Positions 1-13,968 of a stretch of 64,000 nt of DNA are shown here, piece after piece; the stretch's first letter is position 1, and each line of letters starts with the position of its first letter. Below the pieces are notes generated by a model. That model saw nothing but the letters and a program-made list of their open reading frames with translations, was not told the origin of the DNA and made no database searches. Both the position numbers and the translations under genes were made by a program. The DNA comes from Streptomyces echinoruber (GTDB lineage: Bacteria; Actinomycetota; Actinomycetes; Streptomycetales; Streptomycetaceae). The stretch is from positions 557,194-621,193 of the forward strand of contig NZ_BMWH01000001.1 of the NCBI RefSeq assembly GCF_014651135.1. The letters run 5' to 3'.

Positions 1-593
1 CGTGGAACGTGCTGCAGCTCACCGACGCCGGCGGCACGCGTCTTTTCACCGACCTCGGCGAACTCGTCCCGGCGCACCTCACCGCGGGCCGCCCCGGCGC
101 GCCGCGGGAGGCGGCCGGTGCGGAGGCGCTGCGCACCTGGTCGCCGTACGGCTGCTCGCTGGCCGCCGCGCGCGGCCTGGGCGTGCGCTCGGTCAACGCC
201 TGGGCGTTCGCCGGGCAGCCGTTGCCCGAGGGCGGCGGGTCGGCGTCCTGGGTGTGCACCCGGGCCGAGACCTGGCGCGGCGACGGGGCGCGCACGCTGG
301 CGCAGTTCCGCACGCCCGGCCGGGCGCACGGGGCGGTCGTGGCGCGGTCGGACACCTCGACCGCCTGCGGCCCGCGCGCGGCGCACGTGCTGGCCGGGGT
401 GCTGTGGAAGGCGCGGTCCGGCTCCTGGTACCTGCTGGCCGCGGGCGGCCGGGACACCGCGTCGCTCCGCGTCACCGGCGATGTCACCGCGCGCGCCGAA
501 GGTCCGCTGCTCGCCGTGCGGGCCCGGCGGGGCGCGACCGCCGTCCTCAAGGGCACGCTGGACGACGGCCGGACGATCGGCGCGCTGCGCTGA
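1..593 (+). CDS. C-terminal part of an unrecognised conserved protein
   Basis: The reading frame is open from the left window edge (first complete codon at position 3, Trp) to the TGA at 591-593, so the 5' end lies outside the window. About 196 residues are visible. I do not recognise the family. Visible features are two Cys residues near the middle (contexts YGCSLAAA and WVCTR), a further Cys in STACGPR, many small beta-type segments and no membrane helix in this part. This would suit an extracytoplasmic beta-rich domain, but the signal region is not visible. Third codon positions are strongly G/C, which supports real coding. The stop codon is followed at once by a 21-bp tandem repeat. Function unknown. 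Confidence 0.6.
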   Translation, partial: WNVLQLTDAGGTRLFTDLGELVPAHLTAGRPGAPREAAGAEALRTWSPYGCSLAAARGLGVRSVNAWAFAGQPLPEGGGSASWVCTRAETWRGDGARTLAQFRTPGRAHGAVVARSDTSTACGPRAAHVLAGVLWKARSGSWYLLAAGGRDTASLRVTGDVTARAEGPLLAVRARRGATAVLKGTLDDGRTIGALR

Positions 594-595
594 CG

Positions 596-658
596 GGCCT
601 CGGCGGCACACCGACCGGCCTCCGCGACACACCGACCGGCCTCGGCGGCGCACCGGCG
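596..658. repeat. 21-bp tandem repeat directly after a stop codon, 3 copies
   Basis: Three consecutive 21-bp units (596-616, 617-637, 638-658) start three bases after the TGA of the first gene. The core is GGCCTCGGCGGCACACCGAC with a few substitutions per copy. The bases around the stop codon (GACGGGCCTCGGCGG) resemble the start of each later unit (GACCGGCCTCGGCGG), so the array looks like a duplication of the gene's 3' border. Confidence 0.8.
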
Positions 659-747
659 GGCGCCGGTGCCGCGCACACGGGGGCGGGCTTCGGGCGGATG
701 CGAACACCCGTGAGAGATCCGGACCGGTCAAGGCTGGATCTGATCGG

Positions 748-753
748 TAAGGT
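748..753 (+). promoter_or_regulatory. Candidate -10 element (TAAGGT) for a leaderless TetR mRNA
   Basis: TAAGGT ends six bases before the ATG at 760. This is the spacing expected when transcription starts at the start codon itself. No ribosome-binding site is visible before that ATG. No convincing -35 box was seen. Confidence 0.4.
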
Positions 754-759
754 GTGCGC

Positions 760-1449
760 ATGACTACCGGGGTTCGCCGCAGAATGGGAGTCGAGGAGCG
801 GCGGCAGCAGTTGATCGGCGTCGCCCTCGAACTGTTCAGCCAACGCTCGCCCGACGAGGTCTCCATCGACGAGATAGCCTCGGCCGCGGGCATCTCCCGC
901 CCGCTGGTGTACCACTACTTCCCCGGCAAACTCAGCCTGTACGAGGCGGCGTTGAAGCGTGCCTCGGAGGATCTGGCGAGCCGGTTCGTGGAGCCCCGCC
1001 GGGGCCCGCTCGGCGCGCGCCTGCTGCGCGTGATGCGCCGCTTCTTCGACTTCGTCGACGAGCACGGCCCCGGTTTCTCCGCCCTCATGCGCGGCGGTCC
1101 CGCCGTCGGCTCCACCACCACCAACGCGCTCATCGACGCCGTGCGGCAGGCCGCGTACGACCAGATCCTGGCGCACCTGGAGGTGGAACACCCGCCCGCG
1201 CGCCTGGAACTGGTCGTCCGCTCCTGGATCTCGCTCGTCGAGTCGACGGCGCTGATCTGGCTGGACGGGCGGCGCATCCCGCGGGCCGAGCTGGAGGTCC
1301 AGCTGGTCCACGACTTCGCCGTCCTCACCGCGGTCAGCGCCGCCTACGACGAGGAGATGGGCGTCCTGCTGCGCCGCATGCTCAAGGACGAGCCGCCCGA
1401 CGGCCCGTTCGCCGACCTGGTGGCCCGGCTGGCGGACTTCACCTCCTGA
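760..1449 (+). CDS. TetR/AcrR family transcriptional regulator
   Basis: This 229-residue DNA-binding regulator has the normal TetR length. The N-terminal helix-turn-helix spans about residues 15-60: a QQLIGVALELF helix, then the recognition part IDEIASAAGISRPLVYHYF and the GKLSLYEAAL segment. The C-terminal ligand domain is unassigned, so the effector is unknown. I chose ATG 760 because TAAGGT lies six bases upstream, suggesting a leaderless transcript; GTG 754 and ATG 784 are alternatives. The 3' end overlaps the convergent isomerase gene by 11 bases. The regulator's target is not evident from the neighbours. Confidence 0.88.
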   Translation: MTTGVRRRMGVEERRQQLIGVALELFSQRSPDEVSIDEIASAAGISRPLVYHYFPGKLSLYEAALKRASEDLASRFVEPRRGPLGARLLRVMRRFFDFVDEHGPGFSALMRGGPAVGSTTTNALIDAVRQAAYDQILAHLEVEHPPARLELVVRSWISLVESTALIWLDGRRIPRAELEVQLVHDFAVLTAVSAAYDEEMGVLLRRMLKDEPPDGPFADLVARLADFTS

Positions 1450-1804
1450 CCGGGGTCTCGGACTTCCGGTACGACGGGTCGAGGTCGCGGACCTCGGCGG
1501 AGGCGTGCAGGGCGACCAGGTCGGTCCGCACGTGCTCCCGCAGCGCCTCCAGGACGGCCTCGGTCAGCTTCGCCTTGGTCTCGTCGGTGCGCCCGGCCAG
1601 CAGCCCGACGGTGACGTGGACGACCGCATGCCCCTCCTCGCCGAGCCCGACCGCGGTGAACTCGCAGCGGCGGAAGAGCGTCTTGCACGCCTCGGGCCTC
1701 GCCGCCGCGATCTCCACCAGCCTGGTGTGCAGGACCCGGGCGAAGCCGGCCCGGTCGAAGGCGGGGGCCAGGGTGTCGGAGTAGTCGACGGTGATCTGCG
1801 GCAT
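1439..1804 (-). CDS. 5-carboxymethyl-2-hydroxymuconate isomerase (CHMI) family protein
   Basis: A 121-residue protein of the tautomerase superfamily. The start MPQITVDYS places Pro directly after Met, the catalytic N-terminal proline position of this fold, and the length matches CHMI (about 125 residues). In known pathways CHMI moves a double bond during homoprotocatechuate breakdown. No other gene of that pathway is present here, so the physiological substrate is open. The start at 1804 has an AGGAG ribosome-binding site. The gene begins 32 bases after the pullulanase stop on the same strand, so it is probably co-transcribed with pulA although the functions look unrelated. Confidence 0.8.
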   Translation of the reverse strand: MPQITVDYSDTLAPAFDRAGFARVLHTRLVEIAAARPEACKTLFRRCEFTAVGLGEEGHAVVHVTVGLLAGRTDETKAKLTEAVLEALREHVRTDLVALHASAEVRDLDPSYRKSETPVRR

Positions 1805-1836
1805 GGACGCTCCTGTTCCGCGGCGACGGGGCCACC

Positions 1837-7233
<5,397 letters not shown>

Positions 7234-7604
7234 AGGCGGGAACTCCTAGCGATTACGGCTCTTTCGGGTCCGATCCCCTACGCCGCGGCGCGGCTCCGCT
7301 GCCGGGCATCCGCGCGACCGTACCGCCCGACGAAAGTTTTCAGCAAGAGTCTTGAAACCAATGGAAAGACGTTTCATCGGCTCCTCGGCCCACGACGCCT
7401 TCCCGGGGCGCTCGGCAGGAACTCACCTGTTGACGCTTCAACCGGGGGCCGTGTGCCCGCAGGGGGACCCGTCCTCTCCGGATGCAGGTGAGGGGCGGGC
7501 CCTCTACCGTGGTAAGTGGAACGCGCGTCCAGGGTGTCCCTCTCCCGTGTCGTCGGGGTGCGGCTGTCGGTCCGGTCACCGAGAGAATCACACCAGGAGA
7601 CTTC
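7234..7604. promoter_or_regulatory. Divergent promoter region, pulA versus the dioxygenase operon
   Basis: This 371-bp gap separates two divergent units. On the pulA side, 7336-7358 holds a TTTTCAGCAAGAGTCTTGAA element whose reverse strand reads CTTGCTGAAA, the same half-site as in the aml promoter. It is a likely MalR operator. The stretch 7331-7380 is A/T-rich compared with its surroundings. On the other side AGGAG lies before ATG 7605. No -35/-10 pair for the rightward operon could be fixed with confidence. Confidence 0.6.
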
Positions 7605-8033
7605 ATGGCCACGGTTCCTTCAGCCCACCGCCCTGTCCCGGTCTACCTCCTTGCCGCCATCAGGCTCTTCAACGGAGCCGCCGGTCTGCTGACACCGGAG
7701 CTGCTCATCCGCCGGTTCGACCCCGACCGGGAGCCGCCCGGTCCGGCAGCCGTCTACGCCTTCCGGCTCTTCGGCATCCGCACGGTCCTGCTCGGTCTCG
7801 ACCTGCTGACCCACAGCGGCGACCGGCTGCGGGCCGACCTGCTGGAGGGGGTCCTGATCCACGGCAGTGACACCGCGACGGCGGCCACGCTCGGCGTCCA
7901 CGGGCACGTCCCCCCACGCACCGCGGTACTGACCACGCTCATCTCGGCCGTCAACACCGCCTTGGCCGCCGGCGCCAGTGCCGCGCTCTGCACCCCCTCG
8001 AAGAACAACTCGGCGAAGCACGAGCGGACATGA
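7605..8033 (+). CDS. Small membrane protein of unknown family, first gene of the dioxygenase operon
   Basis: A 142-residue protein with about four hydrophobic helices: around YLLAAIRLFNGAAGLL, AVYAFRLFGIRTVLLGLDLL, an LLEGVLIHGSDTATAATLGV segment, and TTLISAVNTALAAGASAAL near the C-terminus. The tail is polar. I do not recognise the family; it resembles the small four-helix membrane proteins common in actinobacteria. The start ATG 7605 has AGGAG at good spacing. Its stop overlaps the next start (ATGA at 8030-8033), so it is translationally coupled to the GMC oxidoreductase and may anchor or serve that enzyme at the membrane. That role is inference only. Confidence 0.75.
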   Translation: MATVPSAHRPVPVYLLAAIRLFNGAAGLLTPELLIRRFDPDREPPGPAAVYAFRLFGIRTVLLGLDLLTHSGDRLRADLLEGVLIHGSDTATAATLGVHGHVPPRTAVLTTLISAVNTALAAGASAALCTPSKNNSAKHERT

Positions 8034-9940
8034 ACGCCACGCCCGATACGGCTCCCCCCGCCGAGACCGGCTTCGACTACATCGTGGTCGGCGCCGGCGC
8101 GGGCGGCGGGCCGCTCGCCGCCAACCTCGCCCGTGCGGGCATGCGCACCCTGCTCCTCGACGCCGGCGGTACGGACGCCAACGACACCTACTCCGTGCCC
8201 GCGTTCCACGCCGACGCCTCCGAGGACCCCGTCCAGTGCTGGAACTACTTCGTACGGCACTACGCCGACGAGCAGCAGCAGCGGCGCGACAGCAAGCTGG
8301 TCCCGGACCAGGGCATCCTCTATCCCCGTGCCGGAACGGTCGGCGGATGCACCGCGCACCATGCGCTGATCACCGTCTATCCGTACAACCGTGACTGGGA
8401 CGCCATCGCCGAGGAGACCGGCGACGCGACCTGGCACAGCACGGCCATGCGCCGGTACTTCGAGCGGCTCGAGCGCTGCACCTACCGGCCCAGACCCAAG
8501 GAGCCGCCCGGCAACCCGCTGCTGGCCGCGCTGCTCCGGGCCCTGCCCGTCGTGTCGGCCCGGTACCGCAACGACGCCCGGCACGGATTCGACGGCTGGC
8601 TGCCCACCGCCCTCGCCGACCCCGAACTGGCCGTCCAGGACAAGCAGTTGCTGCAGGTCCTCCTCTCCGCCGCACAGGAGACGCTGGCCGGTTTCCTCGG
8701 CCGGCCGCTGTCCCCGCTGGAGGGGTTCGGCTCCTTCGTCGACCCCAACGACTGGCGGGTGCAGACCCAGGCCCTGCAAGGGCTCTGGCAGATCCCGCTC
8801 TCCACGGCGAACGGCCGGCGCAGCGCCGTACGCGAGCGCGTCCAGGCCGTGCAGCGGGATCATCCCGACCGTCTGGTGGTCCGTACCCATGCGCTGGCCA
8901 CCCGGGTCGTGCTGGACGCGGACAACGCGGCGACCGGCGTCGACTACCTGGACGAGGCGCACGCCTACCGCGCCGATCCCCGCGGCGGGTCGGGAGCCGG
9001 GCCGCCGGTGCTGCGCCGGGTCCTCGCCGACCGCGAGGTGATCCTGGCCGCCGGCGCCTTCAACACCCCCCAGCTGCTGATGCTGTCCGGCATCGGGCCG
9101 CCGGAGGAACTGCGGCGGCACGGCATTCCGGTGCGGGTCGGTGCGCACGGGGTGGGTGCGCAGTTGCAGGACCGGTACGAGGTCGGCGTGGTCAGCCAGA
9201 TGGACCGTGAGTTCCCGGTCCTCAGGGACTGCGACTTCCACGCGCCGCGGCCCGGCACCGAACCGGACCGCTGCTACCGGGACTGGCAGCAGGGCAAGGG
9301 CCTGTACACCACCAACGGCGCCGTCCTCGGCATCACCCGCACGTCCCGCCCGGACCTGGACGCCCCCGACCTGTTCATCTTCGGCGGCCCCTTCGACTTC
9401 CGGGGGTACCGCCCCGGCTACTCCCTCGATCTGACGCGGCACAAGGACCGCTTCACCTGGGCCGTCCTCAAGAGCCGTACCCACAACACCGGGGGCCGGG
9501 TCCGGCTGCGCTCGGCCGACCCGCGCGACACCCCGCTCGTCGACTTCCACTACTTCACCGAGGGAACGGACAAGGACGGCCTGGACCTGGAGGCGATGGC
9601 CGACGCCGTGGAGTTCGTACGCGCCATGAACCGCAAGGCCGGGCCCGTTGTCCAAAAGGAGCTCTGGCCCGGCGAGGACGTCGGCGACCGCGACGCCGTC
9701 CGCCGTTTCGTCCAGGACGAGGCGTGGGGCCACCACGCGTCCTGTACCTGCCGGATGGGGCATTCCGACGATCCCTCGGCGGTGGTCGACAGCGCCTTCC
9801 GGGTGCGCGGGACGGACCGTCTGCGGATCGTCGACGCCTCCGTCTTCCCCCGCATCCCCGGCTTCTTCGTCGCCGCTCCCATCTACATGATCAGCGAGAA
9901 GGCGAGCGACGTGATCCTCGGCGACACCAGCCGCGCCTGA
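8030..9940 (+). CDS. GMC family FAD-dependent oxidoreductase
   Basis: A 636-residue flavoprotein of the glucose-methanol-choline family, which oxidises alcohols or aldehydes and often passes electrons to O2. The N-terminal FAD-binding loop is VVGAGAGGGPLAANLARAG. The first family signature is GTVGGCTAHHALI (about residue 105) and the second is GAFNTPQLLMLSGIGP (about 345). The C-terminal catalytic region has WGHHASCTCRMG followed by IVDASVFPRIPGFF and a YMISEKASDVI helix. No signal peptide is present. The gene is coupled to the upstream membrane protein by a 4-base overlap and lies 50 bases before the alpha-dioxygenase homologue. A role in oxidising a fatty alcohol or aldehyde is plausible but not shown by the sequence. 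Confidence 0.9.
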   Translation: MNATPDTAPPAETGFDYIVVGAGAGGGPLAANLARAGMRTLLLDAGGTDANDTYSVPAFHADASEDPVQCWNYFVRHYADEQQQRRDSKLVPDQGILYPRAGTVGGCTAHHALITVYPYNRDWDAIAEETGDATWHSTAMRRYFERLERCTYRPRPKEPPGNPLLAALLRALPVVSARYRNDARHGFDGWLPTALADPELAVQDKQLLQVLLSAAQETLAGFLGRPLSPLEGFGSFVDPNDWRVQTQALQGLWQIPLSTANGRRSAVRERVQAVQRDHPDRLVVRTHALATRVVLDADNAATGVDYLDEAHAYRADPRGGSGAGPPVLRRVLADREVILAAGAFNTPQLLMLSGIGPPEELRRHGIPVRVGAHGVGAQLQDRYEVGVVSQMDREFPVLRDCDFHAPRPGTEPDRCYRDWQQGKGLYTTNGAVLGITRTSRPDLDAPDLFIFGGPFDFRGYRPGYSLDLTRHKDRFTWAVLKSRTHNTGGRVRLRSADPRDTPLVDFHYFTEGTDKDGLDLEAMADAVEFVRAMNRKAGPVVQKELWPGEDVGDRDAVRRFVQDEAWGHHASCTCRMGHSDDPSAVVDSAFRVRGTDRLRIVDASVFPRIPGFFVAAPIYMISEKASDVILGDTSRA

Positions 9941-9990
9941 CCGCACTCTCCGCCGTGCGACACGACCAGGAGCCACTCGAGGAGCATCCC

Positions 9991-11844
9991 ATGAGCACGC
10001 ACCGACGCACCGGACGGCGTTCCCCGGCCGGATACCGCACATCACTTCCCTGGCGGATCGTCACCGCCGCCGCCGCATACGTCGACCGCCGCGTGGGCTG
10101 GGACAGACTGCCGGTCGTCGCGGGCCTGCTGACGCTGCTCGGTCTGCGCGTCAGGCTCCGGCAGAGGAACCTGTACGACACCGGCCGGCTGCCCGCCGTC
10201 GACCCGCCCGAGCCCGCACCCCCGTCCGCGAGCCACCAGGTCAACAGGACCGCCGACGGCAGTCACAACGACCTCAGCGATCCGCGCATGGGCATGGCGG
10301 GCACCCGCTTCGGCCGGAACATCCCGCTGGAGGCCATCGCACCCGCCACACCCGAGGACGTACTGTCCCGGCCCAGTCCGCGGGAGGTCAGCCGCGCGCT
10401 GCTCACCCGCGACAGGTTCATCGCCGCCGAGTCCGTCAACTCCCTGGTCGCCGCCTGGCTCCAGTTCATGATCCGGGACTGGTTCAGCCACGGTACGAGC
10501 CCCACGGACCGGCCCTGGGAAGTGCCCCTGATGGACGACGACCCGTGGCCGGAACGCCCCCTGCGCATCATGCGGACCCCGGACGACCCGACCCGTGACC
10601 CGCACGCGCCCGCCGGCACTCCGGACACCCGCGTCAACGTGTCCTCCCACTGGTGGGACGCGTCCCAGATCTACGGGAGGAACGCGGCGGAGCAGCACCA
10701 ACTGCGCACCGGTGAACGGGGCAAGCTGCACCTGTGGGACGGCGAGCAGGCGCCCGTCCCCGCCGACCTCTCCCAGGACCCCACCCGCGTACCCGGCTTC
10801 TGGCTGGGCCTCGCCATGATGCAGGACCTGTTCACCCGCGAGCACAACGCGATCTGCGACCACCTGCACGCCGCCTACCCGTCCTGGGGCGACGAGGAGC
10901 TGTTCCAGCGGGCCCGGCTGGTCAACGCCGCGCTTCTCGCGAAGATCCACACCGTGGAGTGGACACCGGCCGTGATCAGCCACCCCACCACCGTCAAGGC
11001 CCTGCGCGCCAACTGGTGGGGCATCGCGGGCGAACGCCTCCACCACCTGTTCGGCCGCATCAGCGACAGCGAGGTCATCAGCGGCATCCCCGGCGCCAAG
11101 ACGGACCACTACGGCGTCCCGTACGCGCTCACCGAGGAGTTCGTGGCGGTCTACCGGATGCACCCGCTCGTCCGGGACGACTGGCACCTGCGCTCCGTCA
11201 CCGACGACACGACCCTGCGTCACTGCACCCTGCGGGACATCTCCGGCCCGGAAGCGCTGAAGTTCCTGGAGACCACAAAGATGGCCGACCTGCTCTACAG
11301 CTTCGGCACCCTCCCGCCCGGACTGGTCACCCTGCACAACTTCCCGCGGTTCCTGCAGGAGTTCGAGCGGCCGGACGGTCATCTGCAGGACCTCGCCGCC
11401 ACCGACATCCTGCGTTCGCGCGAGCTGGGGGTGCCCCGCTACAACGAATTCCGGCGGCTGCTCGGGCTCAAGCCCGCGGCGAGCTTCACGGAGCTCGCGC
11501 ACGATCCGGCGTGGGCCGAGCAGATCGAGCGGCTCTACGACGGCGACATCGAGAAGGTCGACCTGATGGTCGGGCTGTACGCGGAGAAGCTGCCGGCCGG
11601 ATTCGCCTTCAGCGACACGGCGTTCCGCATCTTCATCCTGATGGCCTCGCGCCGGCTGAACAGCGACCGCTTCTTCACCGAGTACTACACCCCCGAGGTC
11701 TACTCCCCGGCGGGCATGGCCTGGATCGACGACAACAGCATGGTCACCGTCCTGCTGCGCCATCATCCCCAGCTGCGCACGCCCCTCTCCGGGCTGGCCA
11801 ACGCCTTCGTGCCGTGGCACACCGCCGCACGGAAGGAGACCTGA
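9991..11844 (+). CDS. Fatty-acid alpha-dioxygenase-like haem protein (peroxidase-cyclooxygenase superfamily)
   Basis: This 617-residue protein resembles plant alpha-dioxygenases over most of its length. Shared blocks are LVAAWLQFMI-DW (about 152-166), WWDASQIYG, FTREHNAICD, KIHTVEWT (314-325), LRANWWGI, HYGVPYALTEEFVAVYRMHPL, VPRYNEFRR, ERLYDGDIEKVDLMVGLYAEK and ASRRLNSDRFF (552-562). The radical-forming Tyr (Y388) and proximal haem His (H391) of YRMH are present, as are the carboxylate-binding His/Thr pair (H320, T325). The distal haem His expected in QFMIHDW is Arg (R162, codon CGG), which may abolish or alter oxygenase chemistry. Known family members turn fatty acids into 2-hydroperoxides. 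ATG 9991 has a GGAGCATCCC ribosome-binding site. One base separates it from the next gene. Confidence 0.88.
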   Translation: MSTHRRTGRRSPAGYRTSLPWRIVTAAAAYVDRRVGWDRLPVVAGLLTLLGLRVRLRQRNLYDTGRLPAVDPPEPAPPSASHQVNRTADGSHNDLSDPRMGMAGTRFGRNIPLEAIAPATPEDVLSRPSPREVSRALLTRDRFIAAESVNSLVAAWLQFMIRDWFSHGTSPTDRPWEVPLMDDDPWPERPLRIMRTPDDPTRDPHAPAGTPDTRVNVSSHWWDASQIYGRNAAEQHQLRTGERGKLHLWDGEQAPVPADLSQDPTRVPGFWLGLAMMQDLFTREHNAICDHLHAAYPSWGDEELFQRARLVNAALLAKIHTVEWTPAVISHPTTVKALRANWWGIAGERLHHLFGRISDSEVISGIPGAKTDHYGVPYALTEEFVAVYRMHPLVRDDWHLRSVTDDTTLRHCTLRDISGPEALKFLETTKMADLLYSFGTLPPGLVTLHNFPRFLQEFERPDGHLQDLAATDILRSRELGVPRYNEFRRLLGLKPAASFTELAHDPAWAEQIERLYDGDIEKVDLMVGLYAEKLPAGFAFSDTAFRIFILMASRRLNSDRFFTEYYTPEVYSPAGMAWIDDNSMVTVLLRHHPQLRTPLSGLANAFVPWHTAARKET

Positions 11845-11845
11845 G

Positions 11846-13924
11846 ATGAAAGCCACCCAGTGGGCCGGGCAGGAGCGCGTACGCCAGGTCACCGCGGCGG
11901 CCGAGCGGTACCGGGCGACGAGCGAGGAGCGCCGGGCCATCGAGCGGCGGCGGGATGCGGGCGTCCTCTTCCCGGACTCCCGGCAGGCGCTCACCGCGCG
12001 GGCCACGCGACTGCTGGAGCGGCACGCGGTGTCCGCCGCGCTGGCCGTGGAGGCCGTGCGCGCGGAACCGCTGGCCGCGCCCGACGCCTATGAGCGCATC
12101 CTCGGGGTGTCCAAGGAACTGCAGGCGTGGAGCTTCCTGCCGCGCGGTGCCCGGGCGGCGCGCACCGTCGCCCGGATATCGGTGCGGGAGAACGGCCGGG
12201 AACTCCCGCTCGGCACCGGCTTCCTGGTGTCGCCACGCCTGCTGATGACCAACCATCACGTGCTCACCGACGCCAGGGCGGCCCGGCAGTGCTTCGTCGA
12301 GTTCGACGCCCAGGTCACGATCGACAACACGCCGCAGCCGCCGGCGCGCCTGGAACTGGATCCCGACGGGTTCTTCGTGGCCGACGAAGGCCTGGACTAC
12401 GCCCTGGTCCTGGTCGCACCCGGACCGGACGGGCGGCCGCCCGGGGAGACCTTCGGCTGGAACCGGCTCAGCGCCCAGCCGGGCAAGCTGGTCATCGGGG
12501 AGCCGGTCAACGTGATCGGCCATCCGATGGGACGGCTGAAGGAGATCGCCGTCCGCGACAACGTGCTCCAGGTGCGGCTGGACGACTTCCTCCACTACAG
12601 GACGGACACCGAACCCGGAAACTCGGGGTCCCCGGTCTACAACGACCAGTGGGAGGTCGTCGCGCTGCACCACAGCGGGGTGCCGAGGACCGACGAGCAG
12701 GGACGCATCCTGCGCACGGACGGGCAGGTGTGGCAGCCCGGTGACGGCGACGACGCGGTCGACTGGGTGTCCAACGAGGGCGTACGCATCAGCTCCATCC
12801 TGCGCCACCTGGCCCAGCTGCCGCCCGGTACCCGGTCGGGCCCCCTGTCGGAGATGGGCCCGGAGTCGGGTCTGGCCCTCACGGAGGCGGCCGCCCCTGC
12901 CGCGGCGCCCGCAGCCGCCGTACCCGCACCGGTCGCCGCAGCCGCCGTACCCGCACCGGTGGCCGAGGCCGCCGCACCGCCGCCGGTCGCCGCGGCGGCC
13001 GGGGCGCGCGCCGGGCTGCGCGCCCGGGACGGCGCGTTCGGCGGCAGGCGGCATCTCGTCTTCCTGCACGGGCGCTCGCAGGAGGGGAAGGACCCGGAGA
13101 ACCTGCGGCGCGAATGGGTCGCCGGTCTCAACCAGGGGCTCGTCCGCGCCGGGCTCCCGCCCGTCGACCCGGCCGACGTCTGGTTCCCGTACTACGGCGA
13201 CCGGCTGGTGCAGGCGCTCTCCGCGCGGGAGGCCGTGCCACGGGTGACCGAGTCCACGAGTCTCTCCCCGGCGGAGGTGGTCGCTCCCGCCGCGCCGACG
13301 GCGCGGGCGGTGTACGAGGAGCTCGTCGGCGAGGCCGCCGACCGGTGGAACATCCCGCCGGAGCGACAGCCGGGCGCCGAGCGGGTCGGCCGCGACGACG
13401 TCGTGGGACGCCTCCGGCGGCAACTGGGCTGGCTGGCCGCGCGGAGCGATCTGGACGCCTGGTCCATCGCGCTGGTCTTCCATGACGTGGCCGCGTACCT
13501 CGACGACCGGCGGATCCGGGACAGTGTCCTGGACTGTGTGCTGGAGACGATGCCCGAGGAGGGGGAGCTGGTCTTCGTCACCCACAGCCTCGGCACGGTC
13601 GTCGGCCTGGACCTGACCACCCGCCTGTCGCCCGCCGTGCGCCCGGTCCACCTCACCACGGCGGGCAGCCCGCTCGGCCTGGACAGCGTGTACAAGAGGC
13701 TGCTCGTCGGGGGTCCGAAGCGGCCGGACGTGGTGGCGGACTGGCTCAACGCGTGGTCCCCGGCCGACGCGGTGGCCATCGGATGCCCGCTGGCCGACGA
13801 CTGGGCGGACGGACTGACCGACGTGGCGGTCGTCAACGCCCGCGACCGGGCCCACAGCATCGCGGAGTACCTCTCCCACCCGGAGGTCGCCGGGGAGATC
13901 GGCCGCCGTCTCGCGCTCAGGTGA
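11846..13924 (+). CDS. Trypsin-like serine protease fused to an alpha/beta-hydrolase
   Basis: A 692-residue two-enzyme fusion without a signal peptide. Residues 1-95 are a charged helical region I do not recognise. A chymotrypsin-fold protease follows (about 105-300) with His in TNHHVL (H138), Asp in LDYAL (D184) and Ser in GNSGSP (S260). A Pro/Ala linker (about 345-390) contains two copies of AAAVPAPVA, encoded by a DNA repeat at 12911-12960. The C-terminal domain (about 395-692) is an alpha/beta-hydrolase with an HLVFLHGR oxyanion region and a nucleophile elbow THSLGT (S581). It could be an esterase or lipase. It starts one base after the dioxygenase stop, so it is clearly part of that operon. 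Substrate and partner are unknown. Confidence 0.85.
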   Translation: MKATQWAGQERVRQVTAAAERYRATSEERRAIERRRDAGVLFPDSRQALTARATRLLERHAVSAALAVEAVRAEPLAAPDAYERILGVSKELQAWSFLPRGARAARTVARISVRENGRELPLGTGFLVSPRLLMTNHHVLTDARAARQCFVEFDAQVTIDNTPQPPARLELDPDGFFVADEGLDYALVLVAPGPDGRPPGETFGWNRLSAQPGKLVIGEPVNVIGHPMGRLKEIAVRDNVLQVRLDDFLHYRTDTEPGNSGSPVYNDQWEVVALHHSGVPRTDEQGRILRTDGQVWQPGDGDDAVDWVSNEGVRISSILRHLAQLPPGTRSGPLSEMGPESGLALTEAAAPAAAPAAAVPAPVAAAAVPAPVAEAAAPPPVAAAAGARAGLRARDGAFGGRRHLVFLHGRSQEGKDPENLRREWVAGLNQGLVRAGLPPVDPADVWFPYYGDRLVQALSAREAVPRVTESTSLSPAEVVAPAAPTARAVYEELVGEAADRWNIPPERQPGAERVGRDDVVGRLRRQLGWLAARSDLDAWSIALVFHDVAAYLDDRRIRDSVLDCVLETMPEEGELVFVTHSLGTVVGLDLTTRLSPAVRPVHLTTAGSPLGLDSVYKRLLVGGPKRPDVVADWLNAWSPADAVAIGCPLADDWADGLTDVAVVNARDRAHSIAEYLSHPEVAGEIGRRLALR

Positions 13925-13968
13925 CGGCGAGCGGACGCGGCGGGCCCGGCCGGTGTGCCTGCCCCTGA

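Noticed and set aside
7518..7550. GGAAC at 7518-7522 as a SigE/SigR-type -35 box for the dioxygenase operon
   Set aside because: No matching -10 motif occurs at 16-17-bp spacing.
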